From positions 124,001 to 188,000 of the forward strand of contig NZ_QFWH01000004.1 in assembly GCF_003149375.1 (NCBI RefSeq): a stretch of DNA of 64,000 nt. The letters are read 5' to 3'. This document shows positions 8,272 to 16,528 of this stretch, one piece after another (position 1 is the stretch's first letter; every line of letters starts with the position of its first letter). Origin of the DNA: Vampirovibrio chlorellavorus. Lineage in GTDB: Bacteria; Cyanobacteriota; Vampirovibrionia; Vampirovibrionales; Vampirovibrionaceae. The position numbers were made by a program, and so were the translations under genes. The notes under the pieces are model-generated. The model had not been told where the DNA came from. It searched no databases and saw nothing but the letters and a program-made list of their open reading frames with translations.

Positions 8272-8790
8272 TTACTGGTTTGATTTGAAGGTGTTTCCGC
8301 CCAGCGAGTTGTACAAGTCTTGCCCGACCAAAGTCACTAAAATTTCTTCAGCCTCCTGAGTGCCGGTGTTTAAGGCGGTGGTAGCGATGCGGGCCATTTC
8401 TTTCATATTGGGCGGTTGATCCAGTTGGTGGCATACCACCCCATAAATCTGGAGCAGCCCGAAGGTGTCGCCCAGTTTAAAGCCTACCAGCCCCAGTCCT
8501 TCCGGGCTTAGGGTATAGAAGTTCCCCGTGGCTTTGTGTAAAACCGGATCTGTGTCGTACCAGCGCCGTTTTTCCTCGCCATACCGATACAGGGCGTTGA
8601 GCCCCTGCTGGCCAATGGAGTTGACGGCCAGATTGCGCTTATCCCGTTCGTTGATTTCTTTTCGTACTTTCTCGCCAAAGTTAATCAGCACCCGGGCGCA
8701 AAATTCCCGGATTTCGGGCTGGGGGATCTCCCGGATTTGTTCCAGAAGCCGGGGACAGGAGGCTTCTTGATCGTACCAGCGTCGATTCAT
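8272..8790 (-). CDS. Conserved-looking protein with paired RRWYD motifs, unknown function
   Basis: The 172-residue product starts MNRRWYDQEASCPRLLEQIR, and RRWYD recurs near residue 80 (RRWYDTDPVLHKATGNFYTL). Both copies are followed by acidic or hydrophobic helical sequence. The rest is soluble and helical, with no signal peptide or membrane segment. ATG 8790 is preferred because AAAGGA lies 4 bases upstream of it; another ATG at 8814 would add eight residues but has only a poor ribosome site. It faces bioB across a 131-base divergent spacer. I do not know a function; the motif duplication suggests a short structural or ligand-binding element. Confidence 0.7.
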   Translation of the reverse strand: MNRRWYDQEASCPRLLEQIREIPQPEIREFCARVLINFGEKVRKEINERDKRNLAVNSIGQQGLNALYRYGEEKRRWYDTDPVLHKATGNFYTLSPEGLGLVGFKLGDTFGLLQIYGVVCHQLDQPPNMKEMARIATTALNTGTQEAEEILVTLVGQDLYNSLGGNTFKSNQ

Positions 8791-8945
8791 AGATTCCTTT
8801 ACATGTTTTGGCATTGGCCTGTATTCATTTTATTATGAGACCTGAGAAAGCAGATGGTTTCATTTGCTACCAATTGTTAGTAACCATAATGTTCTGTGGC
8901 CGTTCATTTTCTCCGAGACCACTAGAAATACGAAGGTGAGAGGTT

Positions 8946-9938
8946 ATGCCGACTGAATCCGTGATGCAAAATAGCACAGCGCCAACCAGCGCCCAGTCCC
9001 AGGACTTACTGGAGCGCATCCGGCAGTGCTATCATCAGCCGTTTCTGGATCTGGTGTTTCAGGCCCAGGACATTCAGCGGCGTTTCCATCCCCGCAATGA
9101 ATTGCAACTGTGTACGCTGGCCAATATTAAATCCGGCAATTGCCCGGAGGATTGCTCCTATTGCCCGCAAAGCGCCCGTTATAACACCGGTATCGAAACC
9201 TGGGAACTGCCTTCTCTGGAAGAAATTCGAGAGCAGGCTCAGGAGGCCAAGGCCAACGGCTCCACCCGCTTCTGTATGGGCGCGGCCTGGCGCACTCCGC
9301 CCCACCAAAAGGCGTTTGATCATGTGGTGGATATGGTTAAAACAGTGGTCGATGAAGGTATGGAGGCCTGTGTGACCTTGGGTATGATCAACGCCGAGCA
9401 GGCCAAAGCCCTGAAAGAGGCGGGTCTGAAAGCCTACAACCACAATATTGATACCTCCCCCAATTTTTACCCGGAGGTGATTTCCACCCGCACCATTCAG
9501 GATCGCTTTGATACCTTGAAAAACGTGGCCAACGCGGGCATTGATGTCTGCTGTGGCGGTATTCTGGGCATGGGGGAAACCCTGGAGCATCGTCTGGAGT
9601 TTATCAAAACCCTGTGCGAGCTGGATCACCCGCCGGAATCCGTGCCGGTGAACTGTCTGGTGCCGGTGGAAGGGACGCCTCTGGCCAATCAGGCCCCCGT
9701 GGATTCTTTCGATCTGGTACGCACCATTGCCACCGTGCGCATTTTCTTGCCGGAAGCCAAGGTGCGTTTATCCGCCGGTCGCTTGAGCATGAACGATGAG
9801 ACGCAGGCCTTGTGCTTTATGGCCGGGGCCAATTCCATTTTTACCGGCGAAAAATTGCTGACCACCGATAACCCGGGCATGAATCGGGATCGGGATTTGC
9901 TGGAAAAACTGGGTTTAAAGCCGCAGGCAATGGCCTAA
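8946..9938 (+). CDS. bioB: Biotin synthase
   Basis: The 330-residue radical-SAM enzyme inserts sulfur into dethiobiotin to form biotin. CPEDCSYC (about residues 65-72) carries the three Cys that bind the [4Fe-4S] cluster used to cleave SAM. YNHNIDTSPNFYPEV, CCGGILGMGE and the late KVRLSAGR segment are further BioB signatures; the Arg in the last one binds the [2Fe-2S] cluster. AGAGG lies about 5 bases before ATG 8946; a second Met seven codons in is an alternative. No other bio genes are adjacent, so the pathway is scattered or partly imported. Confidence 0.97.
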   Translation: MPTESVMQNSTAPTSAQSQDLLERIRQCYHQPFLDLVFQAQDIQRRFHPRNELQLCTLANIKSGNCPEDCSYCPQSARYNTGIETWELPSLEEIREQAQEAKANGSTRFCMGAAWRTPPHQKAFDHVVDMVKTVVDEGMEACVTLGMINAEQAKALKEAGLKAYNHNIDTSPNFYPEVISTRTIQDRFDTLKNVANAGIDVCCGGILGMGETLEHRLEFIKTLCELDHPPESVPVNCLVPVEGTPLANQAPVDSFDLVRTIATVRIFLPEAKVRLSAGRLSMNDETQALCFMAGANSIFTGEKLLTTDNPGMNRDRDLLEKLGLKPQAMA

Positions 9939-10121
9939 AGCCCTCCAGTCCGCCTGAATGCCCTTTCAAAATCTCTTCTCGGCCAGCAGAGGCGTTCTAT
10001 GGTTTTGGCTTTCAGGGATGCTCAGGGCCGTTTCCGGATCGGAGGCTGGCTTTGGGGCAATCGGACGTTCTCAGGTGTTTTCTGCTTTTAGCAGGTTGTT
10101 TATTGAAGATAGAGGTTTTCT

Positions 10122-11015
10122 ATGCTGAATTGGGACGCTTTGGGAAAAGGCGGGTACCGGGACAAAACCGGGAAGCAGGTGCCCCCGTCCACCTTACCCG
10201 GCAACGCTCAACCAGCCGGAAGGCCCGCCAGCCAGTCCTCCCATCAGTCGTTGCCAGAGGCCGCACCCCGAGGACTGGCGATCTTGCTGCCCAAACGTCC
10301 GCCAGAGTCCGATTCGCTGGAGCTTTCATCCCCGTCAGCCGCCATTTTCCCCAACCCTCACGATGATCACCTCAATGGTTCCCTTGATGACTCCCTCGAT
10401 CATCCTGCTGATAAGGGGCTGCAGCTACTGGCAGAAGCCGCGGTGACGCAGCAGCCCCGCTCTATTCTGAAGCGAAGTTCCCCCGCTGGCTCGGCGGAGC
10501 GGGCCCCCGTTCCCAAGAGGGTCAGGTTCCAGGAGCCTTTACCCGTCATGACGGTGGAGGGCCATCCTGTATATCTCAGTCGCAAGGCTTATGCCGATTT
10601 GCGGTCATCCCAGCGACAGCTGTCCTGGCGGTTTAACGCCTTGGAGGGGGCTTCGATGATTGTAAACGGGACTCCGGCTGAGACCGCCTTGACGCCCATC
10701 ATTAACCTATACTACGGACAGATCGAGCCTCATCAGGCGCGGCTCAATCAGCGCTTTCGGACGTTGATGCGCAGTCAGCCGGGAGAGGCCGTTCCCTGGT
10801 CGGCGAAGGCCATGCTGAACGATTGGCAGTGGCAAAAAATGCTCACGGGCTTGATGGAGCGCTGTTTAAAGTCAACCCGGCAAGTGAAGGCCATACAGGA
10901 TAACGAATTCCTGGAAAGCGATGTTCAGGATGTTCTGACGCTTGTGGAGGCTCAAAGGCAGTCGCTTGCCGCTATCTTCTCTCACTCTCCCGAGGAGGCT
11001 GCCGAGACTGAGTAG
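10122..11015 (+). CDS. Unknown protein with eukaryotic-like PP1-docking motifs (SILK and RVxF)
   Basis: The 297-residue product starts at ATG 10122, with AGAGG about 7 bases upstream. The first 145 residues are Pro/Ser-rich, low in hydrophobic content and probably disordered; residues about 145-290 look helical and folded. There is no signal peptide or membrane segment. Within the disordered part, SILK occurs at residues 114-117 and KRVRF at 132-136. In eukaryotes these two short motifs, in this order and at similar spacing, are the main docking sites by which regulatory subunits bind protein phosphatase 1. Nothing in a bacterial cell is known to read them as a pair. The hypothesis is a secreted effector acting in a eukaryotic host or prey; chance occurrence of such short motifs is possible. 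No bacterial family is recognised, and no secretion genes are adjacent. Confidence 0.65.
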   Translation: MLNWDALGKGGYRDKTGKQVPPSTLPGNAQPAGRPASQSSHQSLPEAAPRGLAILLPKRPPESDSLELSSPSAAIFPNPHDDHLNGSLDDSLDHPADKGLQLLAEAAVTQQPRSILKRSSPAGSAERAPVPKRVRFQEPLPVMTVEGHPVYLSRKAYADLRSSQRQLSWRFNALEGASMIVNGTPAETALTPIINLYYGQIEPHQARLNQRFRTLMRSQPGEAVPWSAKAMLNDWQWQKMLTGLMERCLKSTRQVKAIQDNEFLESDVQDVLTLVEAQRQSLAAIFSHSPEEAAETE

Positions 11016-11097
11016 TGCTTCAGGGCTCATACTGGCTTGAGCGGTAAGGGCCTGGATTTGATGTGGAAGGGCTTCCGGCTTTTTTCCGAGAAGAAGT

Positions 11098-11128
11098 AAA
11101 AAAGAGGACACAATTTGTGTCCTCTTTT
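11098..11128 (-). terminator. Terminator hairpin after tRNA-Lys
   Basis: AAAGAGGACACAA and TTGTGTCCTCTTT (within 11100-11128) form a nearly perfect 13-bp stem with flanking A/T runs. It abuts the CCA end of the minus-strand tRNA and may also end the plus-strand gene upstream of it. Confidence 0.75.
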
Positions 11129-11202
11129 GGTGCGAGTTCTGGGATTCGAACCCAGGACCTATCCCTTAAAAGGGGAGTGCTCTACCGCTGAGCTAAACTC
11201 GC
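11128..11202 (-). tRNA. tRNA-Lys (anticodon UUU)
   Basis: On the minus strand the acceptor stem GCGAGTT/AACTCGC, D arm GCTC/GAGC, anticodon loop CTTTTAA (anticodon TTT) and T arm CTGGG-TTCGAAT-CCCAG fold as a standard cloverleaf. The outermost pair of the anticodon stem is a C-U mismatch. The CCA end is encoded at 11128-11130. It reads AAA and AAG lysine codons. Confidence 0.96.
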
Positions 11203-11292
11203 AAGCTGGGTGGGGTGACGATAATCGGAGCCGCAACTCAGCTTCGATACTTTCAGTATTTTAAGGGTTCAACCGCCAGCGTCAAGAAAAGA

Positions 11293-12633
11293 TTACGCAT
11301 GGATTTTTTCTGTGGCCCCAAATAAACGTTTGGAGGCGGTCATGGGGTTCTCCACGATAATAGTCTGATTGCGCTCGGGGCCAACGCTGACAATGGTCAC
11401 CGGGCAACCGATCAGCTGGGCGATGCGGTTCAGGTAGGCTTGCGCTTCAGCGGGCAACTCCTGAAAGGTGCGGGCTTCTTTCACAGAGCCTTGCCACCCC
11501 GGCCAGCTTTCGTAAATGGGTTCCACGGTGTTCAGGACGTTCAGTTGGGCGGGGAAGTGGGTGATGGTTTCCCCGGTTTGGCGGTTTCGGTAGCCCACCC
11601 CGATTTTTAGTTCCGACATGCCATCAAACACATCCAGCTTGGTGATGGCCAAGCCATCCAGGCCGTTGACCTGCACGCTGTACTTGGCAATTATGGCGTC
11701 AAACCAGCCGCAACGGCGGGCCCGGCCCGTGGTGGTGCCAAATTCCTGTCCCACTTCGCCCAGATGGGCGCCAATGGCGTCTTTCAGCTCGGTGGGGAAG
11801 GGGCCTTCGCCCACCCGGGTGGTGTAGGCTTTCATGACCCCAATGACCCGATCAATGCGGGTGGGGCCAATGCCCGATCCGGTACAGGCCCCGCCTGCCG
11901 TGGCGTTGGAACTGGTCACAAACGGATAGGTGCCGTAGTCCACATCCAGCAGGGTGCCCTGAGCCCCTTCAAATAAAATCTTCTTGCCCTCGGTCAGTGC
12001 TTGATGGGCCAGTGCGATGGTATCGGCCACCACGGGGGCCAACTGCTCCCGGTATTGCAGGCACCACTCAAACAGATCCTCGACCGTGAGGCGGGGCAGC
12101 GTGGGGTAGCATTTTTCCAGCAGTTCGTTTTTGTGGCTGACGATCTGGCCCAAGCGCTCTTTTAGCACAGCGTCCTCAAGGTACAAGTCGCCCACCCGCA
12201 GGCCATAGCGACCCACTTTATCCATATAGGTGGGGCCGATGCCACGCCCGGTGGTGCCAATTTTTTTCTCGGCCATGGCGTTTTCCTGGGCCTGATCCAG
12301 GCTGGTGTGAAAGGGCAGGGTTAGGTGCGCCCGATCGCTCAGTTTGAGATTGGCTGTGGAAAAGCCTTTGCGTTGCAGTTCCTCGATTTCATTCAGGAGG
12401 ACTTGTGGGTTGATGACCGTGCCGTTGCCGATAATACACAGCTTGTTTTCATACAGCATCCCGGAAGGAACCAGATGAAACTTGAACACTTCATTGCCGT
12501 GGGTCACGGTGTGCCCGGCGTTGCATCCGCCTTGGCAGCGAATGACCACATCGGCCTCCGCGGCCAACAGGTCGGTAATTTTTGCCTTGCCCTCATCACC
12601 CCATTGGGCGCCGACGATCACTACATTGGCCAT
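11293..12633 (-). CDS. purA: Adenylosuccinate synthetase
   Basis: The 446-residue enzyme joins IMP and aspartate using GTP, the first committed step to AMP. The start MANVVIVGAQWGDEGKAK matches PurA; the frame is open 74 codons further upstream, but that part has no family resemblance. AGGAGG lies about 13 bases before ATG 12633. GTTGRGIGPTYMDK, SSNATAGGACTGSGIGPT and the late TTTGRARRCGW are family signatures. Two highly conserved positions differ: the usual GDEGKGK is GDEGKAK, and the usual QGGNNAGHT is QGGCNAGHT. The catalytic Asp and His in those motifs are kept. Function is very likely intact. Confidence 0.95.
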   Translation of the reverse strand: MANVVIVGAQWGDEGKAKITDLLAAEADVVIRCQGGCNAGHTVTHGNEVFKFHLVPSGMLYENKLCIIGNGTVINPQVLLNEIEELQRKGFSTANLKLSDRAHLTLPFHTSLDQAQENAMAEKKIGTTGRGIGPTYMDKVGRYGLRVGDLYLEDAVLKERLGQIVSHKNELLEKCYPTLPRLTVEDLFEWCLQYREQLAPVVADTIALAHQALTEGKKILFEGAQGTLLDVDYGTYPFVTSSNATAGGACTGSGIGPTRIDRVIGVMKAYTTRVGEGPFPTELKDAIGAHLGEVGQEFGTTTGRARRCGWFDAIIAKYSVQVNGLDGLAITKLDVFDGMSELKIGVGYRNRQTGETITHFPAQLNVLNTVEPIYESWPGWQGSVKEARTFQELPAEAQAYLNRIAQLIGCPVTIVSVGPERNQTIIVENPMTASKRLFGATEKIHA

Positions 12634-12879
12634 AACCTTGCGTTCCTCCTGGGGGATTGTGTGTGGGGCTTGAGAGGGTCCGGACATGCAAACCCGCCGG
12701 GGCGAACCGGCATCGGGAAATTTGCACTGAAAACCGCTTTTACAAAAGCAATGGGCAGTATAGGATAAGCCTCCAGCAGAGTCAATTTTGGAGTCCGTTT
12801 TGGTGGCTGTGGCGTCCCTCGGTGCCGCGGGGCGTCTGGCCCTGAGGCCCGCCATTTAAAAACTTGACTTCTCAGAAAC

Positions 12880-12906
12880 TTGACATCCCTGTGCTTGCGA
12901 TATAAT
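12880..12906 (+). promoter_or_regulatory. Sigma70-type promoter for tRNA-Ser
   Basis: TTGACA (12880-12885) and TATAAT (12901-12906) are both exact consensus hexamers, with a 15-base spacer that is shorter than the usual 17. The tRNA starts 51 bases downstream of the -10 box. The rest of the 12634-12957 spacer, upstream of purA, holds nothing else I recognise. Confidence 0.65.
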
Positions 12907-12957
12907 TAAGAGCATCAATTCAGGGTCAACTTCTTCCCTTTATTGGTTCTCTTTTCT

Positions 12958-13048
12958 GGAGAGGTGGCTGAGTGGTCGAAAGCGGCTTCCTGCTAAGAAG
13001 TTAGACGGGCTTAAACCTGTCTCGAGGGTTCGAATCCCTCCCTCTCCG
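12958..13048 (+). tRNA. tRNA-Ser (anticodon GCU)
   Basis: The acceptor stem GGAGAGG/CCTCTCC, anticodon loop CTGCTAA (anticodon GCT), a long variable arm typical of serine tRNAs, and the T arm GAGGG-TTCGAAT-CCCTC are all present. No CCA is encoded after the discriminator G. It reads AGC and AGU codons. A consensus promoter precedes it and a terminator follows directly. Confidence 0.96.
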
Positions 13049-13052
13049 AATT

Positions 13053-13085
13053 AAAAAGCCTTCCAGTCTGCTGGAGGGCTTTTTA
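13053..13085 (+). terminator. Terminator of tRNA-Ser
   Basis: AAAAAGCCTTCCAG pairs with CTGGAGGGCTTTTTA (one G-T wobble) around a 4-base loop TCTG, ending in a T run. It starts 5 bases after the tRNA. Confidence 0.85.
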
Positions 13086-13122
13086 ATTGCTGATTGGCCA
13101 CCGCTGTCGGGAGGAGAGCCAA

Positions 13123-13482
13123 TCAGGCAAATCGGCTGCGATCGCCCAGAACCAGGCTGAGTACGCTGGTCATAATGGCCATGAACAGGGAACCCAGCAG
13201 GGCGCTCAGGAAGTTGCTGACCTCAAAGCCGGGAATGAGCCAGGCCACCAGGGCAAACAACAGGGCGTTGATCACAAAGGAAAAGAGTCCCAGTGTCAGC
13301 AAATTGAGCGGTAAGGTCAGCAACATCAGCACGGGGCGGATAAAAAAATTAACCAGACCCATTACAAATGCCGCTAACAGGGCGGTGCCAAAGCCGCTGA
13401 TATGAATGCCGGGGGTGATGGCGTCCACCAGCATCAGGATGGCGGCGGTCAATACCCAGTACAAAAGCGCCGATAATATCAT
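13123..13482 (-). CDS. Small four-helix membrane protein (phage holin family 4 type)
   Basis: The 119-residue product is almost wholly hydrophobic, with about four transmembrane helices. The pattern VDAITPGIHISGFGTALLAA, MGLVNFFIRPVLMLLTLPLN and LIPGFEVSNFLSALLG matches the family annotated as mycobacterial-type 4TMS phage holin (superfamily IV). Despite that name, members are common chromosomal genes outside prophages and their role is unknown; nothing phage-like is nearby here. It overlaps no neighbour and lies just beyond the tRNA-Ser terminator, on the opposite strand. Confidence 0.88.
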   Translation of the reverse strand: MILSALLYWVLTAAILMLVDAITPGIHISGFGTALLAAFVMGLVNFFIRPVLMLLTLPLNLLTLGLFSFVINALLFALVAWLIPGFEVSNFLSALLGSLFMAIMTSVLSLVLGDRSRFA

Positions 13483-13918
13483 AAAATGTCTCCCTTCAGT
13501 GGATTACTACCCATCGGGGCAGGATGACTATTGATTTTCAGGGGCGGTTGAACGGGCCAGTGTTTAAAAAAAACAGGGTGAATTCCGGTTTGGACGGGGA
13601 AAGATACTGGGTTTGATTATGCGCTTCTTTGGCGTTTGGGACAATTCATCAAGTGGCTAACAGGGTCGCTGATGGGCTTAAGACTCAGGGCTCAATGCCG
13701 GGTTCCGCATAGCAAAAACCCGACTCCAGCCTGTCGGCAAGATTCGGGTCTCAGGAAGGAAGCCCCTGACAAACAGGGGCTTGTGCGCTTTAACGCGTTT
13801 CGGTTGCGTATGGGGGTTGTGTGTGTGTTTAGTGAGTGAGGGGAGGGATGTTCGGGAGGAGGGAGGACTAGAAGGGAAACTGTCTGGGGAATCAGGGAGG
13901 GATGCTGTGGGGGGGCGG
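13483..13918. other. Non-coding stretch with a perfect hairpin
   Basis: This 436-base spacer shows no convincing gene. AAGCCCCTG (13760-13768) and CAGGGGCTT (13774-13782) form a perfect 9-bp stem with a 5-base loop and no T run. G-rich and CT-rich low-complexity sequence follows at about 13840-13915. A minus-strand open frame across it has no family resemblance. Confidence 0.4.
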
Positions 13919-14104
13919 TTAGCGGATTTGCTTGTAAATATAGCCATTTAGCCCGGCTTTTTGCTCATTGGCCTCTAGCCATTCCAGATACTGAGCCTGA
14001 GACTGCTGGAGGCGGACAAAATTTTCCAGTGCGGCCAGTTCCATCAGGGGAACGGAGAGAGGAACGCCGTTTTGGGTGTCAGTGTTGGGCTCTTGGGGCT
14101 TCAT
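13919..14104 (-). CDS. Possible small protein of unknown function
   Basis: The 61-residue frame begins MKPQEPNTDTQNGVPLSVPL and continues into an amphipathic helix (MELAALENFVRLQQSQAQYL). It is soluble, with no signal peptide or known motif. The ribosome site is weak (GTGAG about 11 bases before the ATG), so translation is uncertain. It stands alone between the hairpin spacer and the dehydrogenase pair. Confidence 0.45.
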   Translation of the reverse strand: MKPQEPNTDTQNGVPLSVPLMELAALENFVRLQQSQAQYLEWLEANEQKAGLNGYIYKQIR

Positions 14105-14256
14105 ACAAAGGAACTCACTTTTGGGTTGGATTTGTATCTTAATGATATAAAACCCGCATAAAGCTCAAAATTGCCTGGCCCCAACATTTTTTCCTTTTTG
14201 GGGAAGGGAATCCTCACTTTTTATTAAAAAGCGATGCTTTTGCTTTGAAGCAAGCG

Positions 14257-15348
14257 TTACTGATTTTTAAGGGCGATTTTGATGGCCTGCCCGGCTTCCA
14301 CCTGTTGCAGGGCCGATTCAAAGTCGGCCATGGAGGCTGTTTTGCTGATGAGCGGGCGGGGATCGACCTGCCCGCTGCCAAGCAGCTCCAGGGCAGCTTG
14401 AAAGTGGCGAGGGGTGTGATGAAAGGAACTGACCAGGGTGATTTCATCGTAATGCAGGCGACGGGTATCGAAAGTGACGGAACTGCCCCCCGGACAACCC
14501 CCGAATAAATTGACGGTGCCCCCTTTGCGCACCAGCGCAACCGCTTTTTCCCAGGTTTCTGGTTTGCCAATGGCTTCAATGACTACATCAAAGCCACGCC
14601 CTTGCTCGGTAAAAGCGGCCCGTAGGGCCTCAGGGTTTTCGTACTCCAGTAAGTTGACTATCTGATCGGCCTGACCAAACTGCTGGGCTAGCGCCAGTTT
14701 GTTGGGGGTTCTGGCCATGGCGGTGACCTTGGCCCTTTTCAGTTTGGCCGCCCGAACCATCAACTGCCCTATGGGGCCCAGGCCCATCACGGCCACATGA
14801 TCGCCCGCCTCAATGCGGGATTGGGCCAATCCGTGCAGGCACACCGCCAAGGGCTCGCTAAAGGCGGCAATTTCAAAGGGCAAATGGTCTGGCAGCCGGT
14901 AGGTGTTGTGCCGGGCGATTTGGGCGGGCACCCGGATGTATTCGGCGTAGGCCCCGTTCAGCAAATCCAGACGCTCACACAGATTGGTTTGCCCTTTGTG
15001 GCAGTAAAAGCATTGATAGCACGGGGCGGAGTTGGCCGACACCACCCGATCGCCCACCTGAAAACGCGGGGGTTCTGCTTCCGTGGGCTGCGCTTGCACA
15101 ACCGTCCCGGAAAATTCGTGCCCAAAGGGGGAGGGAAAGTTTTTGAGCAGCACCGGATGGCCCCGGCGATAGCATTTCACATCGGTGCCGCAAGTCAGGG
15201 CGCTTTCCACCCGAATCAATAACTCACCCGGGCCAATGGCCGGAATGGGCGTCTCTTCGTAGCGCACATCGTTGGGCTGATAGAACAGGGCCGCCTTCAT
15301 GGTGCCAGTCAGGGCATGGGTGTTTTCAGGGGTGGTGGAGTGGCTCAT
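14257..15348 (-). CDS. Zinc-dependent medium-chain dehydrogenase (sorbitol/threonine dehydrogenase-like)
   Basis: The 363-residue product is a medium-chain dehydrogenase/reductase. Catalytic-zinc ligands are the Cys in LTCGTDVK and the His-Glu in FGHEFSG. The structural-zinc loop CYQCFYCHKGQTNLC has four Cys. The nucleotide-binding Rossmann motif is VMGLGPIGQ (about residue 190). The likely reaction is NAD(P)-linked oxidation of a polyol or amino alcohol; the substrate cannot be read from sequence. It starts 2 bases after the stop of the dehydrogenase upstream, so the two are almost certainly translated from one message. ATG 15300 (MKAALFY) is an alternative start that would match the family's usual N-terminus. 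Confidence 0.88.
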   Translation of the reverse strand: MSHSTTPENTHALTGTMKAALFYQPNDVRYEETPIPAIGPGELLIRVESALTCGTDVKCYRRGHPVLLKNFPSPFGHEFSGTVVQAQPTEAEPPRFQVGDRVVSANSAPCYQCFYCHKGQTNLCERLDLLNGAYAEYIRVPAQIARHNTYRLPDHLPFEIAAFSEPLAVCLHGLAQSRIEAGDHVAVMGLGPIGQLMVRAAKLKRAKVTAMARTPNKLALAQQFGQADQIVNLLEYENPEALRAAFTEQGRGFDVVIEAIGKPETWEKAVALVRKGGTVNLFGGCPGGSSVTFDTRRLHYDEITLVSSFHHTPRHFQAALELLGSGQVDPRPLISKTASMADFESALQQVEAGQAIKIALKNQ

Positions 15349-15350
15349 GA

Positions 15351-16388
15351 TTAGGCACCGTCCATATGTATAAACACTTTAATGGCCTGTCCCTGCTGGT
15401 ATAGATCCACGCCTTGCTGAATGTCCCGCAGGGAAAGTGTATGGCTGAGCAGGGGTTGTAGGCGGATTTTTCGGTTGAACACCAGTTCGGCGGCGTTCTT
15501 TAAATCCCGCAGGGCCGGGGAGTAGGTGGTAATCAGGTTGATCTCCCGAAAGTAAAGACGGCTGGGGTCCACGCTGGTTCCGGCGGGGCCGCTGGTAAAG
15601 ACAATGATGTTCCCACCGTCCCGAACCAGCTCCAGGGCCAAGTCCAGGGTTTTGTTGTTCACCACGCTCAAAAAGACCGTATCCACTTGGCCGGTGGGGG
15701 TGTCCGTGGTCAGGGTCTCCTTGATTTCAGCCGCCTGCTGAATGGGGTGAAAGGCCTGTTTCACAAAGCCCTCGGCTTGGGCCAGCGTCAGTCTGCTTTC
15801 GACCAGATCGATACCGTAAACGGTGCTGCCCTCATTTTGGTAGACCTGGGCCGTCATCAGGCCAATAAAGCCCAGTCCCACCACGGCCACAGACTTCTGG
15901 TGTTGCCGCTGACCCCGGCGAATCCCCCGCAGCACGCAGGCCAAAGGCTCCACGCAGGAGGCTTCGGCGTCGGTAATGCCACTGGGGACTTTAAAGGCGG
16001 TTTTTTCCAGGTGTGGGCCGGTCAGGCTGAGATATTGGGCAAAGCCACCCGGCACGAAATTGGTGGCCTTGAATTGGCGACACATGGACTCACTGTCGCT
16101 CAGGCAGTAGTGGCAGGTCCCGCACGGCACATGGTGAGCGCTGACCAATCGATCCCCAACCGACCAGTGCGCTGGGGCGTTGGGCGCCAGCGCTTCGATG
16201 ATGCCCACGATCTCGTGGCCCAGCACAGTGCCAGGTTGGGCCTTGCTGTGAATGACCTTATCCAGATCGGAGCCGCACAGCCCACAGCCCAACACCCGAA
16301 TTAAGGCCCCGTCGTCGGGTATCGCCGGAATGGGAAGCTCGGACAAGGCCAGCTGGTAATCGGGTTGAACGGTGGCGGCTTGCATCAA
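15351..16388 (-). CDS. Zinc-dependent medium-chain dehydrogenase, second of pair
   Basis: The 345-residue product has the same layout as its downstream neighbour: catalytic zinc site GCGLCGSDLDK and LGHEIVG, structural-zinc loop CGTCHYCLSDSESMC, Rossmann motif VVGLGFIGL (about residue 170). Sequence is well diverged from the neighbour, so this is an old duplication or a co-opted paralogue, not a recent tandem copy. Residues GGCPGG in the neighbour correspond to TSGPAG here, in the substrate/cofactor region. Two such enzymes in one operon could interconvert two polyol/ketose pairs; the substrate is unknown. The gene is divergent from yceD across 140 bases. Confidence 0.86.
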   Translation of the reverse strand: MMQAATVQPDYQLALSELPIPAIPDDGALIRVLGCGLCGSDLDKVIHSKAQPGTVLGHEIVGIIEALAPNAPAHWSVGDRLVSAHHVPCGTCHYCLSDSESMCRQFKATNFVPGGFAQYLSLTGPHLEKTAFKVPSGITDAEASCVEPLACVLRGIRRGQRQHQKSVAVVGLGFIGLMTAQVYQNEGSTVYGIDLVESRLTLAQAEGFVKQAFHPIQQAAEIKETLTTDTPTGQVDTVFLSVVNNKTLDLALELVRDGGNIIVFTSGPAGTSVDPSRLYFREINLITTYSPALRDLKNAAELVFNRKIRLQPLLSHTLSLRDIQQGVDLYQQGQAIKVFIHMDGA

Positions 16389-16528
16389 TAACGGGCCTTT
16401 TGCTTGGGGCGCAATAGTATGAAGATTGAAAATGGGCTTTTTATTTTGAGGTGCTATCCTTTATAAAAAACCAAACTACCCCGGCTTGCCAAGTCTTACA
16501 AGGCACCGGTCTGGTCAGGAGAATCAAG

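Noticed and set aside
13123-13482. Prophage remnant suggested by the holin-family protein
   Set aside because: No integrase, lysin, capsid or attachment site is nearby, and this family is often chromosomal. Proximity to tRNA-Ser is noted, but no duplicated tRNA end was found by eye.
13678-13947. 89-codon minus-strand frame upstream of the small gene at 13919
   Set aside because: Low-complexity Ser/Pro composition, no ribosome site, and it overlaps the hairpin spacer.
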